Shown: one piece after another, positions 19,032 through 27,027 of the stretch
Position numbering within the stretch: position 1 is the first letter of the stretch
How the letters are laid out: every line of letters begins with the position of its first letter
DNA from: Nocardia pneumoniae NBRC 100136
GTDB lineage: Bacteria; Actinomycetota; Actinomycetes; Mycobacteriales; Mycobacteriaceae
Direction of reading: 5' to 3'
DNA length: 64,000 bases
NCBI RefSeq assembly: GCF_000308755.1
Contig: NZ_BAGF01000148.1
Span: forward strand, 31,382 to 95,381
Program-made: the position numbers and the translations under genes
Notes under the pieces: generated by a model
The model's input: the letters and a program-made list of their open reading frames with translations, nothing else
What the model was told of the DNA's origin: nothing
Database searches by the model: none

Positions 19032-20404
19032 CGCGCGCACCCCCGCCCATCCACCGCCACTGTGACCGGCGTAAGCGGCAATAACGGCCGACCGCCGGGC
19101 TCGGCATCGTCGCCGTAGCTGGTGATCTTGCCCAGGTGGCAGCCACCGCCGCACGCGGAGAACTGCCCACATGCTCCGCATGCCCCAGCCGGGGCCAGCG
19201 CCTTGCGCACCGTCGGCACCATCCGGGTGCGCCACAGCTCGCCGATGCCCGAGCCCACCGCCCCGGCGTACACCGCCGAATGCGGGCAGTGCCGCAACAT
19301 CCCGTCATAGCTGACCGATGCCCACAACAGCCCGGCAGCGCAGTGACGGTCGAACTCCTCGCGCACCGGTTCGCTGATCGGCGCCGGCGACGGCTCCAGA
19401 CAATGCCGCGGCGCACACGGCACCTTGATCCGCAACGCCTCCAGCTCGGCAGTGCATTCGTCGATCACTTCGGCCAACCGCCGCAGCAGCACCGGATGCC
19501 GCGGGTCGAGCGGTCCGAAAGGGACGTAGGGCATGAAGGACACATCATGCACACCGACCTCGACCAGCCGCCGGGTAAGCTCCGGCATCTCAGCAAGATT
19601 GTCTTCGCAGACAAGGGTTTCTGCGACTGTGGTCAGCCCCGCGTCCACGGCCGCGCGCATTCCTCGCCACGCTTGCGCCGCAGCCGCCGGATTGCGCGCC
19701 ATCTGAGTGTGGGTCTCGTCGAGGCCGTGCACACTCAGCAGCACGACGCGCAAACCTAGATCAGCCAACCGGCGCGCTTCGGAATCGGTAAGTCGCACAC
19801 CGTTGGTGAACAGCTCCACGTCCATACCGCTGTCGGCAGCCATACCGATGATCTGGCGATATTCCGGGTGTAGCGTGGGCTCGCCTCCCGAGAACCGCAT
19901 GCGCAGACAGTTGCCCGCAGCGGACTGCTCGATCACCGATCGCGCGACATCCAGCTCCATATGGGCGCCCTCGGTCCCGGACTCGCTGCGACCGCGGTCC
20001 CCATAAGAGTCGGGCACCTTCCACACGTTGTAGCAGAATCCGCAATGCCAGTTGCAGACCTTCGTCAGCTCGACCTCCACCGCAAGCGGGTACGGCACGT
20101 CGACCGCCGACCACTGTGCCGGGGCCCCGCTGCGGCGGCGGGGGTGTCGGTGTTCGCCTGCGGTCAGCAGCGCCGACCAGAACTGCGCCAGGTCGCGGGC
20201 AAGCACATCCGGATCCAATTTGTATCGCGCGGTGAGCGTCGCCAGTGGATCGGGGCTGGTGAAGGTCGCCGAGACGAACGCCGCTGCGCTGGAGTTGAGC
20301 CGATGCTCAAGGCCGTAGATGCCGTCGTAGAGCAAATCCAGTTCCGGCCGGAACGTAAACCGCCGCTGTAGCTCAGCGACTGGAGCCGGTAATTGTGAGA
20401 CCAA
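19028..20404 (-). CDS. Radical SAM-SPASM enzyme with RRE-like N-terminus
   Basis: 458 residues from a TTG start with GGGGG about 5 bases upstream; no better in-frame start exists. Residues about 18-82 form a PqqD/RRE-like helical region. The cluster is C117, C121, C124 (KVCNWHCGFCY), then MRFSGGEPTLHPEY for SAM binding. The C-terminus has a SPASM-like block (CGACGQFSACGGGCHLG) plus earlier cysteines. It is first among the modification enzymes after the precursor and is coupled to the second radical SAM gene. The two enzymes are clearly different, so they probably act in sequence on one peptide. Confidence 0.9.
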   Translation of the reverse strand: MVSQLPAPVAELQRRFTFRPELDLLYDGIYGLEHRLNSSAAAFVSATFTSPDPLATLTARYKLDPDVLARDLAQFWSALLTAGEHRHPRRRSGAPAQWSAVDVPYPLAVEVELTKVCNWHCGFCYNVWKVPDSYGDRGRSESGTEGAHMELDVARSVIEQSAAGNCLRMRFSGGEPTLHPEYRQIIGMAADSGMDVELFTNGVRLTDSEARRLADLGLRVVLLSVHGLDETHTQMARNPAAAAQAWRGMRAAVDAGLTTVAETLVCEDNLAEMPELTRRLVEVGVHDVSFMPYVPFGPLDPRHPVLLRRLAEVIDECTAELEALRIKVPCAPRHCLEPSPAPISEPVREEFDRHCAAGLLWASVSYDGMLRHCPHSAVYAGAVGSGIGELWRTRMVPTVRKALAPAGACGACGQFSACGGGCHLGKITSYGDDAEPGGRPLLPLTPVTVAVDGRGCAR

Positions 20405-20682
20405 CGTTCCCCCTGGGGATATGGTCAGGGATCTCGCCGAGCATCCCCGACGGCATTACATCCGATGCCTGTCACAGAGTCAGCAGTGATCAGAACGGCG
20501 GGACGAATTCGACTGCGCCCGAAGCCTTCCGAGCCAAAAGGGACGGTCTTGGCGCGATAGGACAGACCGGCGGGCGGTCCGCGTCGGATAAGCGTGACGT
20601 CGCGACACGACCTTCCCCGTGCTCGGTGTGAGGACGCGCCAGCGAGTTCGCTATGCGCGCCCCCACACTCATCAGCACGCCA
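20405..20682 (-). other. Leader/spacer between precursor peptide and first radical SAM gene
   Basis: 278 bases. A 60-codon frame (ATG at 20672 to a stop at 20490, ending in VEFVPPF) lies here but lacks an RBS, so it is not called. The spacing is long for an operon and could hold a processing or attenuation site that raises precursor over enzyme expression, as is common in RiPP operons. No strong hairpin was identified. Confidence 0.35.
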
Positions 20683-20799
20683 TCAGAACGAACACTGCGG
20701 CGGCAGATTCTCGGTCGTATCGACCGTAGGCGGCGTGTAGTCCTCAACTTCTTCGGCAGGCGCCACGAGCACATCGACCGAATCCACTGGATCAGCCAT
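20683..20799 (-). CDS. Putative RiPP precursor peptide, 38 aa
   Basis: ATG at 20799 has an excellent RBS (AAGGAGG, about 7 bases upstream). The product is 38 residues. An acidic leader-like N-terminal part (MADPVDSVDVLVAPAEEVED) is followed by a Pro/Thr-rich segment and the C-terminus TENLPPQCSF. It has the size, acidity and single near-terminal Cys expected of a radical SAM substrate and sits directly upstream, same strand, of two RRE-bearing SPASM enzymes. The C-terminal Cys-x-aromatic recalls mycofactocin precursors in style only; the sequence is not MftA. I recognise no known precursor family. Confidence 0.72.
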   Translation of the reverse strand: MADPVDSVDVLVAPAEEVEDYTPPTVDTTENLPPQCSF

Positions 20800-20878
20800 C
20801 AGGTGTCCCTCCTTCCCCACTGCTTGTCGGGATGAAACCCTAACGCTAAGACAGCATCTCGGCTTCCGGGAACGTAAA

Positions 20879-20933
20879 CGGCCCCGCAGTTACAAACACA
20901 GGAAGAATTCCTGTGATCGCAGCTGCGGGGCCG
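20879..20933 (-). terminator. Two-tier hairpin after glyS
   Basis: CGGCCCCGCAG (20879-20889) pairs perfectly with CTGCGGGGCCG (20923-20933). Nested inside, CACAGGAA (20897-20904) pairs perfectly with TTCCTGTG (20908-20915) around a GAA loop. It lies 15 bases after the GlyRS stop and is followed on the minus strand by a short T run. It is most likely the glyS terminator insulating the precursor operon; a regulatory role is possible. Confidence 0.7.
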
Positions 20934-20947
20934 CTTCGTTGCTGGAG

Positions 20948-22342
20948 CTACGAGCCGATGAGATGCTTTGCTAGATAGGTTTCCACCTGGCTCAGCGCGA
21001 TACGTTCCTGGGCCATCGAGTCACGCTCTCGGATTGTGACCGCTTGGTCCTCAAGGGTGTCGAAGTCGACGGTGACGCAGAAGGGTGTACCGATCTCGTC
21101 TTGGCGACGGTAGCGCTTTCCGATCGCGCCGGCGTCATCGAACAGGGTATTCCAACCTACCCGCCGCAACTGCGCAGCAAGGTCTTTCGCTCGTGGAGTC
21201 AGGTCGGCATGCCGCGACAGCGGCAGCACCGCTACCTTCACCGGGGCGAGCCGCCGATCCAGACGCAGCACCACACGGGTATCCATGCCACCCTTGGCAT
21301 TCGGCGCCTGGTCTTCGTCGTAGGCGTCAACCAGGAACGCCATCAGCGAGCGGGTCAGACCGGCCGCGGGCTCGATCACGTATGGGATGTAGTGCTCGCC
21401 GCTGTCTTGGTCGAAGATGTGCAGCTCAGTGCCCGAGTGCTTGGAATGCGCCGTCAGGTCGAAGTCGGTCCGGCTCGCGATACCTTCCAGCTCGCCCCAC
21501 TCGTTGCCCTGGAAGCCGAAGCGGTACTCGATATCGGTGGTGCCTGCCGAGTAGTGCGACAGCTTGTCCTTCGGGTGCTCGAACAGTCGCAAGTTGTCCG
21601 GGTCGATGCCCAGATCGATGTACCAGGCCAATCGAGTGTCGATCCAGTACTTGTGCCACTTCGCTTCCTCGCCCGGCTTGACGAAGTATTCCATCTCCAT
21701 CTGCTCGAACTCGCGGGTGCGGAAGATGAAGTTGCCCGGGGTGATCTCGTTGCGGAAGCTCTTGCCGATCTGGCCGATTCCGAATGGCGGACGCATTCGC
21801 GAGGTGGTGACCACGTTGTTGAAGTTGATGAAGATGCCTTGCGCGGTCTCCGGGCGCAGGTAGTGCATACCTTCGTCTGACTCAACTGGGCCCAAGTGGG
21901 TCTTCAGCAAGCCCGAGAACTGCCGTGGCTCGGTCCAGCGGCCGACGGTGCCGCAGTTTGGGCAAGCAACCAGTTCCATCGACACCGAATCAGGGTCCTC
22001 GAGCTTGTTCTTCAGCGCGTACGCCTCCTGTAGGTGGTCCTGCCGGTGGCGGTGGTGGCAGTTCAGACACTCCACTAGGGGGTCGGTGAAGGTCTCCACA
22101 TGGCCAGCGGCGACCCACACTTGTGCAGGCAGGATGACCGACGAATCCAGGCCGACCACGTCGTCGCGGCCGGTAACCATCGCTCGCCACCACTGCCGCT
22201 TGATGTTTTCCTTCAACTCGACACCAAGCGGACCGTAGTCCCATGCCGACTTGGTACCGCCGTAGATCTCACCACACGGGTACACCAGTCCCCGACGCTT
22301 GGCGAGGTTGGCAACGGTGTCCACCTTCGACTTGGGTGCCAC
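20948..22342 (-). CDS. glyS: Glycine--tRNA ligase, alpha2 type
   Basis: 464 residues, complete. Class II synthetase signatures are visible: the start VANLAKRRGLVYPCGEIYGG, motif 2 (GKSFRNEITPGNFIFRTREFEQMEMEYF) and motif 3 near AAGLTRSLMAF, with a C-terminal anticodon-binding domain. A zinc-type cysteine pair set (CLNC, CPNC) is present. The ATG precedes KSKVDTVANL as in actinobacterial GlyRS. No defects are seen, so it should charge tRNA-Gly. Whether it is the sole copy or a second one is unknown from this window. It is separated from the peptide operon by a terminator. Confidence 0.95.
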   Translation of the reverse strand: MAPKSKVDTVANLAKRRGLVYPCGEIYGGTKSAWDYGPLGVELKENIKRQWWRAMVTGRDDVVGLDSSVILPAQVWVAAGHVETFTDPLVECLNCHHRHRQDHLQEAYALKNKLEDPDSVSMELVACPNCGTVGRWTEPRQFSGLLKTHLGPVESDEGMHYLRPETAQGIFINFNNVVTTSRMRPPFGIGQIGKSFRNEITPGNFIFRTREFEQMEMEYFVKPGEEAKWHKYWIDTRLAWYIDLGIDPDNLRLFEHPKDKLSHYSAGTTDIEYRFGFQGNEWGELEGIASRTDFDLTAHSKHSGTELHIFDQDSGEHYIPYVIEPAAGLTRSLMAFLVDAYDEDQAPNAKGGMDTRVVLRLDRRLAPVKVAVLPLSRHADLTPRAKDLAAQLRRVGWNTLFDDAGAIGKRYRRQDEIGTPFCVTVDFDTLEDQAVTIRERDSMAQERIALSQVETYLAKHLIGS

Positions 22343-22515
22343 TAAACCTTCTCCATCCGAGTAAACGGCGAATTTGAATGCCGCAAGCCTATCGGCCCGT
22401 CCATCGCCCGCAGACGCGCCATCCCGAAATACTGGTCACCGACGTCGTCGCCCCCAGCCGACACAGCACATCAGCTGACCAGCATTGTCCGAAAGATCCA
22501 CATCTAGGAGCGCCG

Positions 22516-22995
22516 TTGATCGTCACACCACTTCAGCCCGAGCACATCAGCGATGTGCACCAACTCATGGAACTCGGCGGGCCGTTCGTACGTGCACGCA
22601 CCCTGTCTGACTACTGGGTGTACGCCAAGCTGTTCTCCTCGACCTGTCCCATCGCGATTGGCGAGGACAACACCATCAGCGGAGCGGTGATCGCATTCCG
22701 AAGTCAAAACGACCCCGCCGATGTGTACGTTCAGGACGTCATGACCCACCCCGAACACCGGCAACGCGGCATTGCACGAGCGCTTCTGCACAGCGTGCGA
22801 TCGCAGGCTGAGAAGTGGGACTGCGCGCGCTTGTATCTGACGTCCGAAGCCGACAACCCTGCAGCGCATGCCAGCTGGACTGCCCTTGGCTTCGTCAACG
22901 TGCCCGGCGACCATGAGATCAACGGCATAGCCGTAATCACCGACTTCAAAGGCCCGGGCCGCAGTCGTGCGGTGTACGAACTGTCTCTGACTTGA
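22516..22995 (+). CDS. GNAT-family N-acetyltransferase
   Basis: 159 residues from TTG 22516, chosen because AGGAG lies 5 bases upstream; the frame runs up to 22378 without RBS. The acetyl-CoA-binding motif reads VMTHPEHRQRGIARALL and motif B LYLTSEADNPAAHASWTALGFV. Substrate unknown. It is divergent from GlyRS across about 170 bp. Confidence 0.85.
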   Translation: MIVTPLQPEHISDVHQLMELGGPFVRARTLSDYWVYAKLFSSTCPIAIGEDNTISGAVIAFRSQNDPADVYVQDVMTHPEHRQRGIARALLHSVRSQAEKWDCARLYLTSEADNPAAHASWTALGFVNVPGDHEINGIAVITDFKGPGRSRAVYELSLT

Positions 22996-23050
22996 GTGGC
23001 GAAGCCAGCGAGTTGCTAGCACTGTTGCACCGGCCGGGCTAAGGAGGGTA

Positions 23051-23269
23051 CTAACGTTCCGGATGGTTCAGCAGTGGCGTCTTGCCGGTCTGGCGCAGCA
23101 CCTCGCTGATGCGGATTCTGGCGGCCTCGGCGGCGGCAGTGATCTCACGCGGCAGTGTCGCAGCGCATTCGTCCTCGATCGTGGTGATCAGTCGATACAG
23201 CAACACTGGCGAACCTTGCAGGAGCGCGCGACCGATCGTGAATTCGTGGCACCTCATCAGCGTGCGCAA
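23051..23269 (-). CDS. Small hypothetical helical protein (72 aa)
   Basis: A TTG start at 23269 has GGAG close upstream; ATG at 23257 is the alternative. The product is helical and slightly acidic (LITTIEDECAATLPREITAAAEAARIRISEVLRQTGK). No family recognised. It is convergent with the GNAT and divergent from the PfkB kinase, in an otherwise unused gap, so it may be real, but evidence is limited. Confidence 0.42.
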   Translation of the reverse strand: MRTLMRCHEFTIGRALLQGSPVLLYRLITTIEDECAATLPREITAAAEAARIRISEVLRQTGKTPLLNHPER

Positions 23270-23333
23270 CTTCTCCGATCAGACTGCCACCCTCGAACAT
23301 CTGCTAACTAACTGACCCCGAAGGAGACATCCG

Positions 23334-24215
23334 GTGACCGCAGCACTGTTCGTGGGTCTTTCCACCCTCGACATCGCCTATGTCGTTGACCACTATCCCG
23401 GCGAGGACACCAAAATCCAGGCACAAGACCAGTTCCTCGGTGCAGGTGGCCCCGCCGCCAACGCCGCGGTCGCCTGCGCGATCGTGTCCGGCCAGCCTGC
23501 GACGCTGATCACCGCGCTCGGCCGTCACCAGCTAGCCGACCTTGTGCACCATGACCTCACCGGCCACCACGTTACGGTTGTCGACGCGACACCTGACCGT
23601 ACCGACAAGCCGCCGGTGTCGTCCATCGTGGTCGCGCTCGATGCACAGTCCCGCACGATCGTCGGGCTTGACGCAGCGCGCATCCAGGCCGCGTTTTCCG
23701 CCGACCTCGCCCGGCACGTCGACCAGGCGTCAATCGTGCTCATCGACGGCCACCACCCAGAGCTCGCGGTGGGAATCGCCCGGCGCGCCAACGAGATCGG
23801 CGTGCCGGTCGTCCTCGATGCAGGCCGCTGGAAGCCGATCCATGACCAACTCCTACCGCTGGTCGATGTCGTGATCTGCTCGTCGGCCTTCACCCCGCCC
23901 GGCTTCGACGGCGACGGCCGGGCGATGCTGGACTACCTGCGATCGGCCGGACCGAGGCATACAGCCATGACGCGCGGCCCGGAACCGATCCTCTACGCCG
24001 AGGAAGGCCGATGCGGAGCTATCGACATCGCGCCGGTTGCTCGTGCAGACACACTCGGCGCTGGCGACATCCTGCACGGCGCATTCTGCGCCTATTACGA
24101 GACCAGCCGCGACTTTGTCGACGCGCTTACGCGCGCATCCGCAGTGGCCACGCTGTCGTGCCGCTCGTTCGGCACCCGCACCTGGACCCGTAACCTCAGC
24201 GAACGTCACAAATGA
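23334..24215 (+). CDS. PfkB-family carbohydrate kinase
   Basis: 293 residues. The N-terminal PfkB signature is seen in FLGAGGPAANAAVACA, and the ATP/catalytic motif DTLGAGD lies near 237-243 with Asp as the general base. GTG at 23334 has AAGGAG 7 bases upstream. The family phosphorylates sugars or nucleosides; no feature fixes the substrate. The gene overlaps the next, convergent kinase gene by 20 bases at its 3' end. Confidence 0.88.
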   Translation: MTAALFVGLSTLDIAYVVDHYPGEDTKIQAQDQFLGAGGPAANAAVACAIVSGQPATLITALGRHQLADLVHHDLTGHHVTVVDATPDRTDKPPVSSIVVALDAQSRTIVGLDAARIQAAFSADLARHVDQASIVLIDGHHPELAVGIARRANEIGVPVVLDAGRWKPIHDQLLPLVDVVICSSAFTPPGFDGDGRAMLDYLRSAGPRHTAMTRGPEPILYAEEGRCGAIDIAPVARADTLGAGDILHGAFCAYYETSRDFVDALTRASAVATLSCRSFGTRTWTRNLSERHK

Positions 24216-24870
24216 AGTAATTCCCGGTGATTTCGCACAGCACCGTGTCGGCGCGGTCGCGAGTGCCTGCGATCAGGCGTGCGTTTGGCATGTCGCTACT
24301 AGTGATTTTGATCTGCGCCTGCTTGGCGGTTTTGCCTCCGAGTAGGTGCCGTTCGGTCAGCCGACGCTCGATGACGCGATCGTCAGCGTCGAGATACCAC
24401 ACCTCATCCAGGTGGCTGCGTACCTCTGCCCACCCAGGCTGATCAAGCAACAGGTAGTTGCCCTCGACCACAGCAATACGCTGGTCAGCGAACGTGATCG
24501 CATTAGGCACCGGATCGTGCAGACCGCGGTCATAGATCGGCCAGTGTACACGCTCACCGAGCGGTGCTTCGCGCAGCAGCTTCAGCCGGGCGACGAACCT
24601 GGCCACATCGAAAGTGTCGGGCTGGCCCTTGCGGTGCCGCGCACCAACGGCGTCCAGCTCAGCCGACGTCTTGTGAAAACCGTCCATCGGGGCGATCCCC
24701 GCCGGGATCGCCTGTGCGGCGGTGATCGCGGCGGCAAGATTCTGCGACAGCGTCGACTTCCCCGCCGCCGGCGGCCCAGCGATACCCAGCACATACCGGC
24801 GCTGCGCGGAGACTCGCGTACACACCCACGCCGCGAGCTGGGCCACAGGGACTTCGCTGCCTGAACGCAT
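24196..24870 (-). CDS. P-loop kinase of the uridine kinase / pantothenate kinase type
   Basis: 224 residues from ATG 24870, preceded by AAAGGA; the frame continues upstream without a good RBS. Walker A is IAGPPAAGKST (residues 30-40). The segment MDGFHKTSAEL matches the DGFH motif of the PRK/uridine kinase family, followed by PIYDRGLHDP and VVEGNYLLLD (Walker B-like) and RLTERHL in the lid. Relatives in actinomycetes are annotated as nucleoside/nucleotide kinases; the substrate is open. It ends tail-to-tail with the PfkB kinase. Confidence 0.85.
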   Translation of the reverse strand: MRSGSEVPVAQLAAWVCTRVSAQRRYVLGIAGPPAAGKSTLSQNLAAAITAAQAIPAGIAPMDGFHKTSAELDAVGARHRKGQPDTFDVARFVARLKLLREAPLGERVHWPIYDRGLHDPVPNAITFADQRIAVVEGNYLLLDQPGWAEVRSHLDEVWYLDADDRVIERRLTERHLLGGKTAKQAQIKITSSDMPNARLIAGTRDRADTVLCEITGNYFICDVR

Positions 24871-24929
24871 CCGGAATCCTTTGCATGTGACTCGAAGTGG
24901 TCGGTGCCCGGATAGGTCGGAACGGTACA

Positions 24930-25470
24930 TCACCCGATACGAATCCAATACTGGCATATGCCGTCTGCGCTGGTGGCGTCGAGCATGCCTCCACATGCGG
25001 TGATGACGCGGCGTGATGCAATGTTGTCGACGCGGCAGGTGAGCCGGGCGCGGGTGATACCGAGAGCCTTTGCCAGCGACAGGGTTTGGCGGAGGATCTC
25101 AGTGCCGCAGCCGCGACGGCGGAACTGTGGCGCGATGACGTAGCCTATGTGGCCGCCCCCAGCGCATGAGGCCGTCAGTGAGATGGTGTCGTATGTCGCT
25201 GCTCCCGACGAGGGCGCCGTCGATCTCGGCGACAAGGAACGTGTACGGAACAGCATCGGCGGGGAGGTCGACGCCGTGGCGGGCGTTGTCTTGCACTGTC
25301 AGGTACTCATCCCACGTGATGCCCGGCTGGTAGTCCTTCGCGAACGTCGGCCCCTCGTCCATGATCGCTGTCCGCAGGGTCAGGAAGCATTGTTCGTCGC
25401 TTGGTCCAAGCGGCCGGACGACCAGCGTAGCCAAATGTGTCACGGGACGATGCTGACGCGGCAAGTCCAT
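24930..25470 (-). pseudogene. GNAT acetyltransferase broken by +1 frameshift
   Basis: The N-terminal half (TLVVRPLGPSDEQCF through SSDIRHHLTDGLMRW) is in one frame and the C-terminal half (GGHIGYVIAPQFRRRGCGTEILR to ICQYWIRIG) in another. The switch is at a run of five C's on the plus strand (25156-25160). Deleting one base gives DGLMRWGGHIGY, which aligns without gaps to the intact paralogue upstream (ALNRRGGHIGY). Both halves are otherwise well preserved, so this is a recent mutation, a phase-variable tract or a sequencing error. The exact start is uncertain; ATG 25470 or an earlier one are possible. Confidence 0.8.
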
Positions 25471-25604
25471 CGGACACAACGAGATTTCACGTCGGATAGA
25501 TTCTTCATCGGTCTTTGTGGGGGCCGCCACGATGCTGAAGGACCCACGTCGGCCGCCAATTGGGTCGATGAGTCCGGTCGTGGTGGGCGGCGCATACATG
25601 TCTG

Positions 25605-26147
25605 TCAGTCGATCCAGTAGCGGCGGGTCAGGATGCCATCGGTACATGGTTCGACCGATTCCAATATGCCTCTGCAGCATTCGATGATGCGCCGAGAGGC
25701 GAGGTTGGTGTCGTGGCAGGTGAGGAGTATCCGGTCGATGCCGATCGCGCGGGCGATGGTGAGGCTGTGGCGGAGGATGGCGGTGCCGTAGCCGCAGCGC
25801 CGATATTGTGCCAGGACGGCGTAGCCGATGTGACCGCCTCGCCGGTTCAGTGCGTCGTTGAGGGTGTGCCGGATGGATGCGCGGCCGACGATCTGGTCGT
25901 CGACGGTGGCGACCAGGAAGGTGGCCGCGACGATACCGTCGGGCAGGTTGTTTCCCTGGCGGTAGTCCTCGAGCATCGAGAGATACTGCGGCCATGTCAT
26001 GGCTGGTGTGAGCCCCAGCGCGAAGGGGAATCCGTCGTCGTTGGCCATGGCCTCATGCGCGGCGCGGACCGCCTGTTCATCCGACACGCGCAACGGCCGC
26101 AGCCGCACCGCATCGAAAATAGGCGAGGTCCGGGGAGCAGTTGACAT
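25605..26147 (-). CDS. GNAT-family N-acetyltransferase
   Basis: 180 residues from ATG 26147 (MSTAPRTSPIFDAVRLRPL); the frame extends farther upstream but reads as Arg-rich shadow. The CoA-binding motif is VLAQYRRCGYGTAILRHSL and the C-terminal half has TCHDTNLASRRIIECC, the usual GNAT beta-bulge region. It is the intact tandem paralogue of the frameshifted gene immediately downstream. Confidence 0.85.
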   Translation of the reverse strand: MSTAPRTSPIFDAVRLRPLRVSDEQAVRAAHEAMANDDGFPFALGLTPAMTWPQYLSMLEDYRQGNNLPDGIVAATFLVATVDDQIVGRASIRHTLNDALNRRGGHIGYAVLAQYRRCGYGTAILRHSLTIARAIGIDRILLTCHDTNLASRRIIECCRGILESVEPCTDGILTRRYWID

Positions 26148-26412
26148 GGCCCGCACCGTAGCCAGCGAAACCACCGTCGTCGACGGAATTTCGCCCCGCA
26201 ACCCGCGCCCGCCATCTCCGCGACAGCGATGATGGCGCGTCCAACGAGTGACCAGACAACGTGCAGAGACCCACACACTCTGCACCACCGAGCGGCGGGC
26301 CCGGAGGGACCAGGCATGGCTGCCGTGGAGACGAGACCGGTTCGGCGCGGAGTGTGCGGAATGCGTCTTATAGTGCGTAGAGATCTGTGGACGGTGTGAG
26401 GAGGGGGCGCGC

Positions 26413-26727
26413 ATGGCCGATGAACTTCAGGTGGACGTGCTGAGGCTGCGGGAGGCGGCGCGGTTCGTCGGCGACAAGGCGCAGGTCATCAGGGAGCGGG
26501 TGCGGGAGCTGGATCGCACGATCGGCGCCGAGCTGCTGGCCGACGGCTGGCAGGGGAAAGCGGCGTCAGCGTATGACGAGTCGTGGGTCGAATGGCGGGA
26601 CGCTGCCGAGGAAATCGTGGCGGCGTTGGAGTCCTCGGCGGTGAGTTTGGCCGATGCCGCCAACCGGCATGAGATGCAGGACGCCGCGCGTCGCGACGCG
26701 ATCAACGGTGTAGGACGGCTGGTGTAG
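26413..26727 (+). CDS. WXG100-family ESX secretion substrate
   Basis: 104 residues of two predicted helices with the central turn motif ADGWQGKAA (WxG) near residue 45-50, the defining WXG100 feature. A strong G-rich RBS (GGAGG) precedes the ATG. It is first of an operon-like run of ESX-related genes. Its partner is presumably the next gene, forming a helical-hairpin heterodimer that targets the locus products to a type VII secretion system encoded elsewhere. Confidence 0.85.
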   Translation: MADELQVDVLRLREAARFVGDKAQVIRERVRELDRTIGAELLADGWQGKAASAYDESWVEWRDAAEEIVAALESSAVSLADAANRHEMQDAARRDAINGVGRLV

Positions 26728-26730
26728 CCG

Positions 26731-27027
26731 GTGCCCGACGATTACAGCTACCGGGTGAATCTGCAGCAGCTCGATGACGCGATCGCGACGATGGCGAAGT
26801 TCGGTGCCGAGGTCGAGGCATGGCTGAGCGAGGTTGATCAGCATATCGCCGACCTGCATCTATCGTGGTCGAGCGACGCCGCCGACGACCAGCGCGCCGC
26901 GCACACGCGGTGGACGGCCGGTGTGGTGGAGATGCAGGAGAACCTCGATGAGTTGCGTGAGGTGGCGCGGCGGGCGCACACCAACTACTCGGGTGTGGCC
27001 CAACTGAATCAGGGAATGTGGCCGTAG
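26731..27027 (+). CDS. WXG100-like protein, partner of the preceding gene
   Basis: 98 residues from GTG 26731, three bases after the upstream stop. Helix-turn-helix hairpin with LHLSWSSDAADDQRAAHTRW at the turn, i.e. WSS in place of WxG. The C-terminal helix is followed by NQGMWP. It directly abuts the carrier protein gene. Confidence 0.82.
   Translation: MPDDYSYRVNLQQLDDAIATMAKFGAEVEAWLSEVDQHIADLHLSWSSDAADDQRAAHTRWTAGVVEMQENLDELREVARRAHTNYSGVAQLNQGMWP

Noticed and set aside
20490..20672. 60-codon frame between the precursor and first radical SAM gene, ending VEFVPPF, as a second precursor
   Set aside because: No RBS before its ATG and an Arg-rich composition typical of a shadow frame; kept only as a note.
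20948..22342. GlyRS as a peptide aminoacyl-tRNA ligase (PEARL) component
   Set aside because: It is a complete canonical synthetase with anticodon-binding domain, not a LanB-like ligase, and a terminator separates it from the peptide operon.
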